Source of the DNA: Nocardia pneumoniae NBRC 100136
GTDB lineage: Bacteria > Actinomycetota > Actinomycetes > Mycobacteriales > Mycobacteriaceae
Assembly (NCBI RefSeq): GCF_000308755.1
Contig: NZ_BAGF01000070.1
Span: 1-64,000 of the forward strand
Length of the DNA: 64,000 nucleotides
Direction of reading: 5' to 3'
Shown: positions 1 to 9,176 of the stretch, in pieces
Numbering within the stretch: the first letter of the stretch is position 1
How the letters are laid out: the number at the start of each line of letters is the position of its first letter
Notes under the pieces: model-generated
Told to the model about the DNA's origin: nothing
What the model saw: only the letters and a program-made list of their open reading frames with translations
Database searches by the model: none
Program-made: the position numbers and the translations under genes

Positions 1-1
1 G

Positions 2-526
2 GCGATCCCGCTGGTGAACCGCTTCCCGACCATGGTGCTCGCCACGGTCGCCGTGGCCCTGATCGGCGGCGCGCGAATCCTGATGCACCGCCGCGAGGAA
101 GAGGCGAACCGGCCGCTCCCCGTGCGCCGCGGCGCGAGCGCGGGGAAATCGCCCGCCAAGAAGACCAAGCCCACTCGCTCCTCGGGCACGCTCGCGGAGG
201 CGGCACGACGCAAAGCCCGCCGCCCGCGGCCCGATCCCGACGAGCCTGACCTCGACGACTTGGACGACCCCGCCCCTCGCCCGGCCCGTCGGCCCGCGGC
301 CCAGGTCGCCGACGCACCGCCCCGGGTCGCGCCGTCCCGGCCGCGCGAGGGCCGCGCTCCTGCGCGCGGCGGCTCCCGCCCGACCGGGGCGATGCCCCGC
401 GCCGAAGGCGAACCACCGCGCGCGCCAGGCGCACGCCGCGACATCCCCCCGCATCCGCAACCCAATGTCCGCTACCGCGAGCGGGATTCGAGCCGTACCG
501 AACGACGCAGGCCGGAGAATCTGTAG
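2..526 (+). CDS. C-terminal part of a basic membrane-anchored protein (5' end outside window)
   Basis: The frame is open from base 2, so the visible 174 residues are the end of a longer protein. They show one hydrophobic segment (about residues 9-24, TMVLATVAVALIGG) followed by about 140 residues of low-complexity, Arg/Pro/Ala-rich and strongly charged tail, presumably cytoplasmic. It is convergent with ispH. In M. tuberculosis the gene beside lytB2/ispH is Rv1111c, a membrane protein that I recall as DUF6542-type. The same family is inferred here from position and layout only; no catalytic motif is visible. Confidence 0.6.
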   Translation, partial: AIPLVNRFPTMVLATVAVALIGGARILMHRREEEANRPLPVRRGASAGKSPAKKTKPTRSSGTLAEAARRKARRPRPDPDEPDLDDLDDPAPRPARRPAAQVADAPPRVAPSRPREGRAPARGGSRPTGAMPRAEGEPPRAPGARRDIPPHPQPNVRYRERDSSRTERRRPENL

Positions 527-917
527 CCGGGCGCTCTGCCGAAAGTCCGCTGCCGGGCTGTGGTCCTCGCGGCAGCGACTACGCATGCGACGGCTCGCGT
601 GACGTTCGCGACCAGAACAGCAAGCGCGCTTCACACCCCTGCCGCCGCAGTCCACCTGATCGACCTAATCCGCAACGTCACCTCGGCTCACTACTGATCG
701 GCCGCCGCATCCACGAGGGAATTCCCAGCGGAACCGACCCGACCGCGACCAAAGGGTCACGAACAGCTGGGTCGCCGGGTCACCGAACACATCGGCGCAC
801 GCCGCTCGCAGTGCACCCATCGCGGCGACCGCCGCGGCAGCGGCGAACTCGCCAGGGACGGTCACTCGGAGGCAGGCTCAGAGGCCGTGGACACCCGGCG
901 CCGCACGTCGAACAAGG
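527..917. other. Intergenic region with one weak minus-strand ORF
   Basis: About 390 bases between two convergent gene ends. The only candidate is a 66-codon minus-strand frame (865 down to 665, GTG start) with an Ala-rich helix-like N-terminus and a phrase DPATQLFVTLWSRSG that looks protein-like. It has no convincing ribosome site and no recognisable family. It may be a remnant or noise. No clear terminator hairpin was seen. Confidence 0.3.
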
Positions 918-1928
918 TCAGCGCCGGGCATCGCGCAGTTCGCGGGGCAGCGCGAAGACGAGCGTCTCGTTGGCCGTGGTGACCGGCTGGACATCGCCGT
1001 AGCCGTGCTCGGCCAGCATGTCCAGAACGCCGCGGACCAGGATCTCGGGGACCGACGCGCCCGAGGTGATGCCGATCGTGCGGACGCCATCGAGCCAGGC
1101 GGGGTCGACCTCGCGGGCGAAGTCCACCAGGTAGGCGGCCTTGGCGCCCGCCCCGAGGGCGACCTCGACCAGGCGCACCGAGTTCGAGGAGTTGCGGGAA
1201 CCGACCACGATCACCAGGTCGCATTCCGGCGCCATCGCCTTCACCGCGACCTGACGGTTCTGCGTGGCGTAGCAGATGTCGTCGCTCGGCGGGTCCTGCA
1301 GGGCGGGAAAGCGCTGCCGCAGCCGCTGCACCGTCTCCATCGTCTCGTCCACGCTCAGCGTGGTCTGCGAGAGCCAGATCACCTTGGATTCGTCGCGCAC
1401 GGTGACCTTGTCCACCGCGTCCGGCCCGTCGACCAGCTGGACGTGCTCGGGCGCCTCACCGGCGGTGCCCTCGACCTCCTCGTGGCCCTCGTGGCCGATC
1501 AGCAGGATGTCGAAGTCGTCACGGGCGAACCGCTTGGCCTCCTGGTGCACCTTGGTGACCAGAGGGCAGGTCGCGTCGATGGTGTGCAGATTGCGCGCGG
1601 CGGCGGAGGAGTGCACCGCGGGGGAGACGCCGTGCGCGGAGAAGACGACGACCGCGCCCTCGGGGACCTCGTCGGTCTCGTCGACGAAGACCACCCCGCG
1701 CTCGCGCAGCGTCTCCACCACGTGCCGGTTGTGCACGATCTCCTTGCGCACGTAGATCGGGGCGCCGTGCTTTTCCAGCGCCTTCTCGACGGTTTCGACG
1801 GCACGGTCCACGCCGGCGCAGTATCCGCGCGGCTCGGCGAGTAGCACGCGCTTTCCGCCGTCGGCGTTCACGACGCCTGCCGAGCGGGCGATTCCGACGT
1901 TCAAGGGAATGGCCGAAGACATGCCCAC
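918..1928 (-). CDS. ispH: 4-hydroxy-3-methylbut-2-enyl diphosphate reductase (IspH/LytB)
   Basis: Last step of the cytosolic MEP isoprenoid pathway: reduces HMBPP to IPP and DMAPP using a [4Fe-4S] cluster. The three cluster cysteines are visible: C37 (RGYCAGV), C121 (DATCP) and C219 (DICYATQNRQ). So are substrate-site residues H66, H99 (SAHGV) and the HEEVEGT motif with E151. Length 336 aa is normal for actinobacterial IspH. The start used is GTG at 1928; an ATG two codons inside is equally possible and neither has a strong ribosome site. It is divergent from the lipid-droplet gene with about 280 bases between them, as at Rv1110/Rv1109c. Confidence 0.97.
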   Translation of the reverse strand: MGMSSAIPLNVGIARSAGVVNADGGKRVLLAEPRGYCAGVDRAVETVEKALEKHGAPIYVRKEIVHNRHVVETLRERGVVFVDETDEVPEGAVVVFSAHGVSPAVHSSAAARNLHTIDATCPLVTKVHQEAKRFARDDFDILLIGHEGHEEVEGTAGEAPEHVQLVDGPDAVDKVTVRDESKVIWLSQTTLSVDETMETVQRLRQRFPALQDPPSDDICYATQNRQVAVKAMAPECDLVIVVGSRNSSNSVRLVEVALGAGAKAAYLVDFAREVDPAWLDGVRTIGITSGASVPEILVRGVLDMLAEHGYGDVQPVTTANETLVFALPRELRDARR

Positions 1929-2208
1929 AGGATACGTGCGGCCCGGGGCCTCGCCACGTCCGGGAGTTGTCCGTCACATCGCCCTGGTACGGGCCGCGAG
2001 CTGGGCCGAAAGATCACCGAGGAACACGCGGCGCCGCGACGCGCGGGTGCACGTGAGGAATACTCGCGGCGCGCCCGCGGGCTATTCTCCGCATATGAGC
2101 GCAGCGCCGCGAAATACCGGCCGATCCGCCACGCCCCGGGGCGGACGGATATTCGGACGGCGCACACCCCTCCTTTGCATAACACACCATTTCGGGCAGG
2201 CTAGGACC

Positions 2209-2865
2209 ATGTTTCGACCACCCTTTCTGGCCCGGGTCGCCGCCGGAGCCGCCGTATACGCCCTCGAGGAAACCCGCCGACTACCCACGGCGGCAATGAA
2301 TTTCCCGATCACGGCCATCAGTCAGCTGCTGCAGACCACGATGCACGTCCAGCAGTTCGTGACCAGCCTGGCCCTGAAGGGCGACGCGGTTTTCGACCGT
2401 TTGTCCAACCAGCCGGTCGAACAGCCGGAATGGGCCACGTTCGACGAAGACCTCGACGATCCCAGCCCCACCACGCACCACGCCAGTCGATTCGACCTCT
2501 ACACCGCCGACGAGCCGGAACCGGCCCGCACGCCGGAAACCTTCCCTGCCGACACCGCCCGCGCCACCGAGACCAACGGCCACACCTCGGCACCGGCCGT
2601 CGACGACCCGGCCGACCCGAAAACCGCTGAACCGGAAGCAGAATCGGATCCCGAGCCGGCCGCGAAGGCGCCCGAGATCGTGGAACCGGAAGTCGCCACC
2701 CGCTACGACTACCTCAACATGACCCTGGCCCAGCTGCGCGCCCGGCTGCGCATGCTGACCGTCGAGGACCTCACCGCGCTGCTGGAGTACGAGCAGCAGA
2801 CCCGCGCCAGGGCGGCGTTCGTGACCATGCTGACGAACCGGATCGCCACCGTTCGGGCCCAGTGA
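2209..2865 (+). CDS. Lipid-droplet-associated-type protein (Rv1109c-like)
   Basis: 218 aa. The N-terminus (about 1-65) is amphipathic or hydrophobic helical (MFRPPFLARVAAGAAVYALE and a TAISQLLQTTMHVQQF stretch). An acidic Pro/Glu/Asp-rich linker (about 70-165) follows, then a conserved C-terminal helix with YDYLNMTLAQLRARLRML. I recognise the layout as the family that genome annotations call lipid-droplet-associated protein; Rv1109c sits at the same place beside xseA. The ATG at 2209 is chosen over longer in-frame starts because the conserved protein begins there and GGCAGG lies just upstream. The stop overlaps the xseA start by 4 bases, so the two are translationally coupled. The biochemical role is inferred. 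Confidence 0.75.
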   Translation: MFRPPFLARVAAGAAVYALEETRRLPTAAMNFPITAISQLLQTTMHVQQFVTSLALKGDAVFDRLSNQPVEQPEWATFDEDLDDPSPTTHHASRFDLYTADEPEPARTPETFPADTARATETNGHTSAPAVDDPADPKTAEPEAESDPEPAAKAPEIVEPEVATRYDYLNMTLAQLRARLRMLTVEDLTALLEYEQQTRARAAFVTMLTNRIATVRAQ

Positions 2866-4184
2866 CCGACCCTCGGACACCCCCCTCGCCGACGGTTGGC
2901 CGGGAAACCTCCGGCCAACCCGCCGCCGCACCGGCCAACTCCGCCGAGCACCCCTGGCCGGTGCGTTCCGTGGCCGTCAAGGTCGCCCAGTGGATCGACC
3001 GGCTCGGCAGCATCTGGGTGGAGGGCCAGATCACCCAGATCAACCTGCGCCCCGGCACGCGCACCGCGTTCCTGGTGCTGCGCGACCCGTCCGCCGACAT
3101 GTCCCTCTCGGTGACCTGCGACCCGGACCTCATCCGCAATTCCCCGCTCCCGCTGCACGAAGGCAGCCGGGTGGTGGTCTACGGCAAACTCTCCTTCTTC
3201 ACCGGACGCGGCACGATCTCGCTGCGCGTGCTGGAGATCCGCCCGGTCGGCATCGGCGAGCTGCTGGCCCGCATCGAGCGGCTGAAGGCGCTGCTGGACG
3301 CCGAGGGCCTGTTCGATCCCCGGCTCAAGCGCCCGCTTCCGTTCCTGCCCGGAACGATCGGCCTGATCACCGGCCGCGCCAGCGCCGCGGAGCGCGATGT
3401 GCTGAGCGTCGCGCGCAACCGATGGCCCGCGGTGCGCTTCGAGATCCGCAACACCGCGGTACAGGGACCCACGGCGGTGCCGCAGATGCTCGCCGCGCTG
3501 GCCGAACTCGATCGCCATCCCGCCGTCGAGGTGATCGTGCTCGCGCGCGGCGGCGGGAGCGTGGAAGACCTGCTGCCGTTCTCCGACGAGGCGTTGTGCC
3601 GCGCCATCGTGGCCGCCACCACCCCGATCGTGAGCGCGGTCGGCCACGAACCCGACAATCCGCTCAGCGACTTCGTCGCCGATCTGCGCGCGGCCACCCC
3701 CACCGACGCCGCCAAGCGCATCGTCCCCGACGCCGCCGCCGAGCTGGCCTGCGTCCGTGAGCTGCGCGGCCGCGCCGCCGCGGCGCTGCGCGGCTGGGTC
3801 GACCGCGAGACCAGCGCGCTCGCCCAGCTGCTGTCGCGGCCGGTGCTCGCCCACCCGCTGCGCGAGATCGACCGCCGCCAGGAAGAGATCGAGCGCCTGC
3901 GCGCGTCGGCGCGCCGCTGCGCCGAGCACGGCATCCGCACCGAAACCACCGCGACCAGGCATCTGCGCGAGAAACTCACGGCGGTGGGCCCGGCCGCGAC
4001 GCTGGCCCGTGGCTACGCTGTCGTCCAGCGCGTCACCGGCCGGGAGCGGGTGGTGGTGCGCTCGATCGAGGACGCGCCCCCGGGCAGCCAGTTGCGCATC
4101 CGGGTCGCCGACGGCGCCGTCACGGCCGCCGCGCTCGGCGCCAAGGCGCTGGGCAGCACGCACACCGACACAGGGAGGAACTGA
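2862..4184 (+). CDS. xseA: Exodeoxyribonuclease VII large subunit
   Basis: Catalytic subunit of ExoVII, which degrades single-stranded DNA from both ends to short acid-soluble oligonucleotides. 440 aa. An N-terminal OB-fold (about residues 33-125, PVRSVAVKVAQWIDRLGSIW onwards) precedes the nuclease domain with LITGRASAAERDVL (about 168-181), RGGGSVEDL (229-237) and GHEPDNPLSDFVAD (261-274). The long helical region after 290 is the part that binds small subunits. Translation starts at a GTG overlapping the preceding stop (GTGA). The small subunit follows after 2 bases, giving a classic xseAB operon. A family-typical Thr in the GHE(T)D motif is Pro here, as in other actinobacteria I recall. Confidence 0.97.
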   Translation: MTDPRTPPSPTVGRETSGQPAAAPANSAEHPWPVRSVAVKVAQWIDRLGSIWVEGQITQINLRPGTRTAFLVLRDPSADMSLSVTCDPDLIRNSPLPLHEGSRVVVYGKLSFFTGRGTISLRVLEIRPVGIGELLARIERLKALLDAEGLFDPRLKRPLPFLPGTIGLITGRASAAERDVLSVARNRWPAVRFEIRNTAVQGPTAVPQMLAALAELDRHPAVEVIVLARGGGSVEDLLPFSDEALCRAIVAATTPIVSAVGHEPDNPLSDFVADLRAATPTDAAKRIVPDAAAELACVRELRGRAAAALRGWVDRETSALAQLLSRPVLAHPLREIDRRQEEIERLRASARRCAEHGIRTETTATRHLREKLTAVGPAATLARGYAVVQRVTGRERVVVRSIEDAPPGSQLRIRVADGAVTAAALGAKALGSTHTDTGRN

Positions 4185-4186
4185 CC

Positions 4187-4462
4187 TTGGCCGAGCCCGG
4201 CAAGTCAGCGGATAAGGACGCGACGGGCGCCGACCCCGCCGACGAACTGGCCGAGATCGCCGGTTTCGGCTACGAGCGCGCCCGCGACGAACTGGTCAAC
4301 GTGGTGAAGATGCTCGAGCAGGGCGGCCTCGACCTGGACGAATCCCTCGCCCTGTGGGAACGCGGCGAGGCACTGGCCAACCGCTGCGAAGAGCACCTCG
4401 CGGGTGCGCGCAAACGTGTGGAGGACGCGCTGCACCGCTCCGACCTGGACCAGCGCGGATGA
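4187..4462 (+). CDS. xseB: Exodeoxyribonuclease VII small subunit
   Basis: 91 aa helical-hairpin protein that binds the XseA C-terminal helices and is needed for ExoVII activity. The family signature is clear: FGYERARDELVNVVKMLEQG, then LDLDESLALWERGEALANRC and a short tail. The start is a TTG at 4187, supported by the strong AGGGAGG at 4172-4178. The gene is 2 bases downstream of xseA. Its TGA stop overlaps the ATG of the next gene, so it is translationally coupled on both sides. Confidence 0.95.
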   Translation: MAEPGKSADKDATGADPADELAEIAGFGYERARDELVNVVKMLEQGGLDLDESLALWERGEALANRCEEHLAGARKRVEDALHRSDLDQRG

Positions 4463-4803
4463 CCATTCGCCGCGCCACCCCGGACATCCGCACCACCGAC
4501 CTGGCCGCCAGCCGCGACTTCTACCGGCTGCTCGGCTTCCACGAGGCGATGGACCTGGGCTGGGTCGTCACGATGGCGTCCCCGTCCAACCCGACCGCCC
4601 AGGTCCTGCTCGTCGGCCCGGACGCCGAACAGCTCCAGCCGGACATGAGCGTGGAGGTCGACGACGTCGACGCCGTGCACGAGGCGATGACCGCGGCTGG
4701 CGCCGACATCGTCTACCCGCTGCGCGACGAGCCGTGGGGCGTACGCCGCTTCTTCGTCCGCGACCCCAGCGGAACCATCGTCAACGTGGTGAGCCACCGC
4801 TGA
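4459..4803 (+). CDS. VOC-superfamily (glyoxalase/bleomycin-resistance fold) protein
   Basis: 114 aa, a single vicinal-oxygen-chelate domain made of two beta-alpha-beta-beta-beta repeats. The opening RATPDIRTTDLAASRDFYRL and the closing VRRFFVRDPSGTIVNVVSH are typical of the glyoxalase-like superfamily. The specific reaction cannot be read: the usual His/Glu metal ligands are not all obvious, so it may bind rather than convert a small molecule. Its ATG overlaps the xseB stop (ATGA), so it is expressed with ExoVII. No functional reason for that link is visible in the sequence. Confidence 0.85.
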   Translation: MTIRRATPDIRTTDLAASRDFYRLLGFHEAMDLGWVVTMASPSNPTAQVLLVGPDAEQLQPDMSVEVDDVDAVHEAMTAAGADIVYPLRDEPWGVRRFFVRDPSGTIVNVVSHR

Positions 4804-4827
4804 CCGACAGCCCCGCTGGGTCCCCGG

Positions 4828-5325
4828 CTAGCGCGGCACGGATGTGGCGCGGAACCGGGCTACGCCGTCCTGTGTGCCGACCCGCCGGAACCCGGCCTTC
4901 TCCAGCACACGCACCGACGGCGGGTTCGCGAGTTCGACATCGGCATACACCACGCGAACACCGGGCGCGGTGAACGCGTGGGCGGTCAGCGCGACAACCG
5001 CCTCGGTGGCGTAGCCGCGGCCACGCCGTGACGCGACGACGCCGTACCCGAGCTCCAGATGGCCGTCCAGCGGCGGCCAGAACAACCCGATCGATCCGAC
5101 GACGAGCCCGCCGGCTCGCTCGACGATCAACCGGTGCCCGAAGGGGCTGAGCCAGCCCGGATGCTCATCGAACAGCCCAGCGACGACGCGATCGCCCTCG
5201 GCCGGGAAATCCGCGGCCCACGCAGGCGCGCGCCGGTCGTCGCGCACCGCGGCGGCCTCGTCGGCCGTCCACGACCGCAGGACGAGACGTTCGGTGGTCA
5301 GCTCTGGGGAAACAACAACAGACAC
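4828..5325 (-). CDS. GNAT-family N-acetyltransferase (RimJ/RimL-like)
   Basis: 165 aa acetyl-CoA-dependent acyltransferase. The N-terminal ELTTERLVLRSWTADEAAAV, the mid-domain VVGSIGLFWPPLDGHLELGY and the acetyl-CoA loop RRGRGYATEAVVALTAHAF are typical of the RimJ/RimL branch that acetylates protein N-termini, aminoglycosides or small amines. The C-terminal block with PPSVRVLEKAGFRRVGTQ is also standard. The start is GTG at 5325 because AGGAG lies 6 bases upstream; a longer frame to 5463 has no such site. It is convergent with the ExoVII operon. The substrate is unknown. Confidence 0.9.
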   Translation of the reverse strand: MSVVVSPELTTERLVLRSWTADEAAAVRDDRRAPAWAADFPAEGDRVVAGLFDEHPGWLSPFGHRLIVERAGGLVVGSIGLFWPPLDGHLELGYGVVASRRGRGYATEAVVALTAHAFTAPGVRVVYADVELANPPSVRVLEKAGFRRVGTQDGVARFRATSVPR

Positions 5326-5518
5326 GTGACACTCCTGGTCATCGAAGAGGACCGGTCCGCGCCGACGCGTCTGCGAAATCAGGGGCGCGCGGACCGGCGG
5401 AAGGCATGCGAAAGACGGCTGTGGACAGCCATATTCATCAACCTCCGAGATCCGATTCGGCACGTGTCTCGCGCCGCGGCCAACCTATCCGTCGCGGGCT
5501 GCCGAGGGCAAGCGCGTT

Positions 5519-6085
5519 TCAGGGCTTCAGCGGCTGGGCTGCGGTGATCGCCTGGGCCAGGGTGGTGAACGCCGCCTGGTTGCCCGCGCCGGTGATCAGC
5601 ACACGGGATTGGCCCAGGTCGGCGATCCACGCGGTCTCCGAGCCCTGCTCGGCGTAGACGATCCACTTCTGCGCACCGATCTGCTCGGCGCCGCTGGCGT
5701 ACCGGGATCCGAGTACGAACCGGGCCAGCGCCTCCTCGGTCGCGTTGCTCTGGGTGAAGCGCATGTAGGTGCCCTGCGGCGTGATGTAGCCGACGGTGCT
5801 GACCGGTCCGCCGCCGGTGCCGCCGATGGATTCGCGGCTGCCGGAGTTCGGCGTCCAGTCCGCGGGCAGAGCCGGGTTGCGGATCGGGAACGGCAGGGAT
5901 TTGGCGTCGGCGGTGAGCGCCGCCCGCACGTCGAAGTGCGGGATCTGTCCCTGGGTCGGACCGTTCGCGGCGAAACTGCACTGGCTGGCCAGACCCGCGA
6001 ACACCACGGCGATCAGCACCAACGGGATCAGCGACCAGAACAGATCCCGGTAGTCGTTCATGATGCGTGGCTTTTGGTACGACAC
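5519..6085 (-). CDS. DUF4245 membrane-anchored protein (Rv1100-like)
   Basis: 188 aa. One N-terminal membrane segment (LFWSLIPLVLIAVVFAGLA, about residues 15-34) is followed by an extracytoplasmic domain containing RNPALPADWTPNSGSRESI and a late block LGQSRVLITGAGNQAAFTTL, the DUF4245 pattern. In M. tuberculosis the orthologous gene (Rv1100) is divergent from glpX, and the same arrangement is present here. GTG at 6085 (giving VSYQKPRI) is preferred; ATG at 6061 is the alternative. Function is unknown; an envelope role is inferred from topology. Confidence 0.85.
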   Translation of the reverse strand: MSYQKPRIMNDYRDLFWSLIPLVLIAVVFAGLASQCSFAANGPTQGQIPHFDVRAALTADAKSLPFPIRNPALPADWTPNSGSRESIGGTGGGPVSTVGYITPQGTYMRFTQSNATEEALARFVLGSRYASGAEQIGAQKWIVYAEQGSETAWIADLGQSRVLITGAGNQAAFTTLAQAITAAQPLKP

Positions 6086-6215
6086 GCTCCCAGTATCCAC
6101 TCGCGCGGCGACGCTCACCCGCGCACCCCGATCACCCGGACCAGGGGTGTACGACCATGCCCCGTCGATGCGCGACCGCTCAGTCCATCGCTGAGCACCG
6201 AATGAGACAATTGAC

Positions 6216-6227
6216 CGGTACGTACCG
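6216..6227. promoter_or_regulatory. 12-bp perfect palindrome upstream of glpX
   Basis: cggtacgtaccg is a perfect palindrome, 21 bases before the glpX ATG and just after a TTGACC element. It lies in the divergent DUF4245/glpX intergenic region and overlaps the expected leader or promoter of glpX, so it could be an operator. No regulator is assigned; a 12-bp palindrome can arise by chance. Confidence 0.3.
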
Positions 6228-6248
6228 ACGCACAGGAGGCACCCCGCA

Positions 6249-7292
6249 ATGACGGCAACTTCCCCTAGCCCCAGCCGCCGCGAGGCGCCCGACCGCAACC
6301 TCGCACTCGAGCTGGTCCGCGTGACCGAGGCCGGGGCGATGGCCGCGGGCCGGTGGGTCGGACGCGGCGACAAGGAGGGGGGCGACGGCGCCGCTGTCGA
6401 CGCCATGCGGCAGCTGGTCAGCTCGGTGTCCATGCGCGGCATCGTCGTCATCGGCGAGGGCGAGAAGGACGAGGCGCCGATGCTGTACAACGGCGAAGCC
6501 GTCGGCGACGGCACCGGCCCGGAAGTGGACTTCGCGGTGGACCCGATCGACGGCACCACGCTGATGTCCAAGGGCGTGCCCGGCGCGATCTCCGTGCTCG
6601 CGGTCGCCGAGCGCGGCGCGATGTTCGACCCGTCGGCGGTGTTCTACATGCACAAGATCGCCGTCGGCCCCGACGCCGCCGATGTGATCGATATCTCGGC
6701 TCCGATCGGCGAGAACATCCGCCGGGTCGCCAAGGCGAAGAACTCCTCGAAGTCCGACCTGACCGTCTGCATCCTGGACCGTCCCCGGCACGCCGAGCTG
6801 ATCCAGCAGGTGCGTGACGCGGGCGCGCGCATCCGCCTGATCTCCGACGGCGACGTCGCCGGCGCCATCGCCGCCGCCCGCCCGGACTCCGGCACCGACA
6901 TCCTGGTCGGCATCGGCGGCACGCCCGAGGGCATCATCGCCGCCGCCGCGCTGCGCTGTATGGGCGGCGCGCTCCAGGGCATGCTCGCCCCGAAGGACGA
7001 CGAGGAACGGCAGAAGGCGATCGACGCGGGCCACGACCTCGACCGCGTGCTCAGCACCGAAGACCTGGTCTCCGGCGACAACATCTTCTTCTCCGCCACC
7101 GGCATCACCGACGGGGACCTGCTGCGCGGCGTGCGTTACTTCGGCGGCGGCGCGTCGACCCACTCGATCGTCATGCGCTCGAAGTCCGGCACCGTCCGCA
7201 TGATCGACGCCTACCACCGCCTGACCAAGCTGCACGAGTACTCGTCGGTCGACTTCATCGGCGACGAGCACGCCATCCCACCGCTGCCGTAA
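6249..7292 (+). CDS. glpX: Class II fructose-1,6-bisphosphatase (GlpX)
   Basis: Hydrolyses fructose-1,6-bisphosphate to fructose-6-phosphate in gluconeogenesis; the only FBPase type in mycobacteria. 347 aa. Metal and substrate motifs are present: GEGEKDEAPMLYNGE (69-83) and VDPIDGTTLMSKG (97-109) from the inositol-phosphatase-like fold, then IRLISDGDVAGAIAA and GIGGTPEGIIAAAALRCMGG. A good ribosome site AGGAGG (6234-6239) precedes the ATG. It is followed by a short hairpin and a much longer one before fumC, so the two are probably not a simple read-through operon, unlike the close pair in M. tuberculosis. Confidence 0.97.
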   Translation: MTATSPSPSRREAPDRNLALELVRVTEAGAMAAGRWVGRGDKEGGDGAAVDAMRQLVSSVSMRGIVVIGEGEKDEAPMLYNGEAVGDGTGPEVDFAVDPIDGTTLMSKGVPGAISVLAVAERGAMFDPSAVFYMHKIAVGPDAADVIDISAPIGENIRRVAKAKNSSKSDLTVCILDRPRHAELIQQVRDAGARIRLISDGDVAGAIAAARPDSGTDILVGIGGTPEGIIAAAALRCMGGALQGMLAPKDDEERQKAIDAGHDLDRVLSTEDLVSGDNIFFSATGITDGDLLRGVRYFGGGASTHSIVMRSKSGTVRMIDAYHRLTKLHEYSSVDFIGDEHAIPPLP

Positions 7293-7317
7293 CTTTTTGC
7301 AGCGCTGTGTCCGATTT

Positions 7318-7336
7318 GCAGCGCCTGTGGCGCTGC
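7318..7336 (+). terminator. Hairpin 26 bases after glpX stop
   Basis: gcagcgcc / ggcgctgc form an 8-bp perfect stem with a TGT loop. The preceding bases include the direct repeat tttgcagcgc (7295 and 7315). No U-run follows, as is common for actinobacterial terminators. Likely the glpX transcript end. Confidence 0.5.
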
Positions 7337-7338
7337 GT

Positions 7339-7433
7339 GTTCGCGGCCCCCTTATGGCTCGTGTCGGAGCGACCGCCGCTTGCGACTTCGTCGCGGACGC
7401 GGCGGCCACTCCGACACGAGCCGGGCCGCGAAC
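7339..7433. repeat. 95-base composite inverted repeat (long hairpin) in the glpX-fumC gap
   Basis: Four nested complementary blocks are present: 7339-7349 with 7423-7433 (11 bp), 7356-7369 with 7409-7422 (14 bp), 7373-7379 with 7399-7405 (7 bp), and 7382-7386 with 7390-7394 (5 bp, TTC loop). All are perfect and separated by only 0-6 unpaired bases. Together they give about 37 paired bases. This is far longer than a normal terminator. It could be a structured untranslated region, a REP/MITE-like element or a barrier to read-through. No coding frame explains it. Confidence 0.7.
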
Positions 7434-7656
7434 GGACAATGCCAGGTCTCGCTGCGCTCGAAATCCGCAGTTGGGCCGAGTGGGCGCGTATCGCCATATC
7501 CGCCGACCTCAGCGTTCGCCAAACCTTCGGAGCTGCGGCGACGGGAATCGTCTCTTCATTCGATGCCCTTATTCCCGGGCGGGCACGCGGCGGGTGTGCG
7601 AATGACCTCAGGCGTGGCAGCCCCATCGGGGGCGGGTGCGGCATAAGGTCGGAAAT

Positions 7657-9081
<1,425 letters not shown>

Positions 9082-9085
9082 GCTC

Positions 9086-9106
9086 CCCGCCTCTCCGCGA
9101 GGCGGG
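9086..9106. terminator. First hairpin between fumC and desA2
   Basis: cccgcctc / gaggcggg form an 8-bp stem with a 5-base loop, starting 5 bases after the fumC stop. It is placed to end fumC transcription. Confidence 0.6.
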
Positions 9107-9110
9107 ACAG

Positions 9111-9151
9111 CAACGCCACCTCGTAACCGTTCGGCTATCGAGGTGGCGTTG
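9111..9151. terminator. Second, 13-bp hairpin between convergent fumC and desA2
   Basis: caacgccacctcg (9111-9123) and cgaggtggcgttg (9139-9151) are perfect inverted copies around a 15-base loop. Lying between two convergent genes, it probably terminates transcription from both sides. Confidence 0.75.
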
Positions 9152-9176
9152 GCTATCGTCCGCTGGAAAGGCTCAA

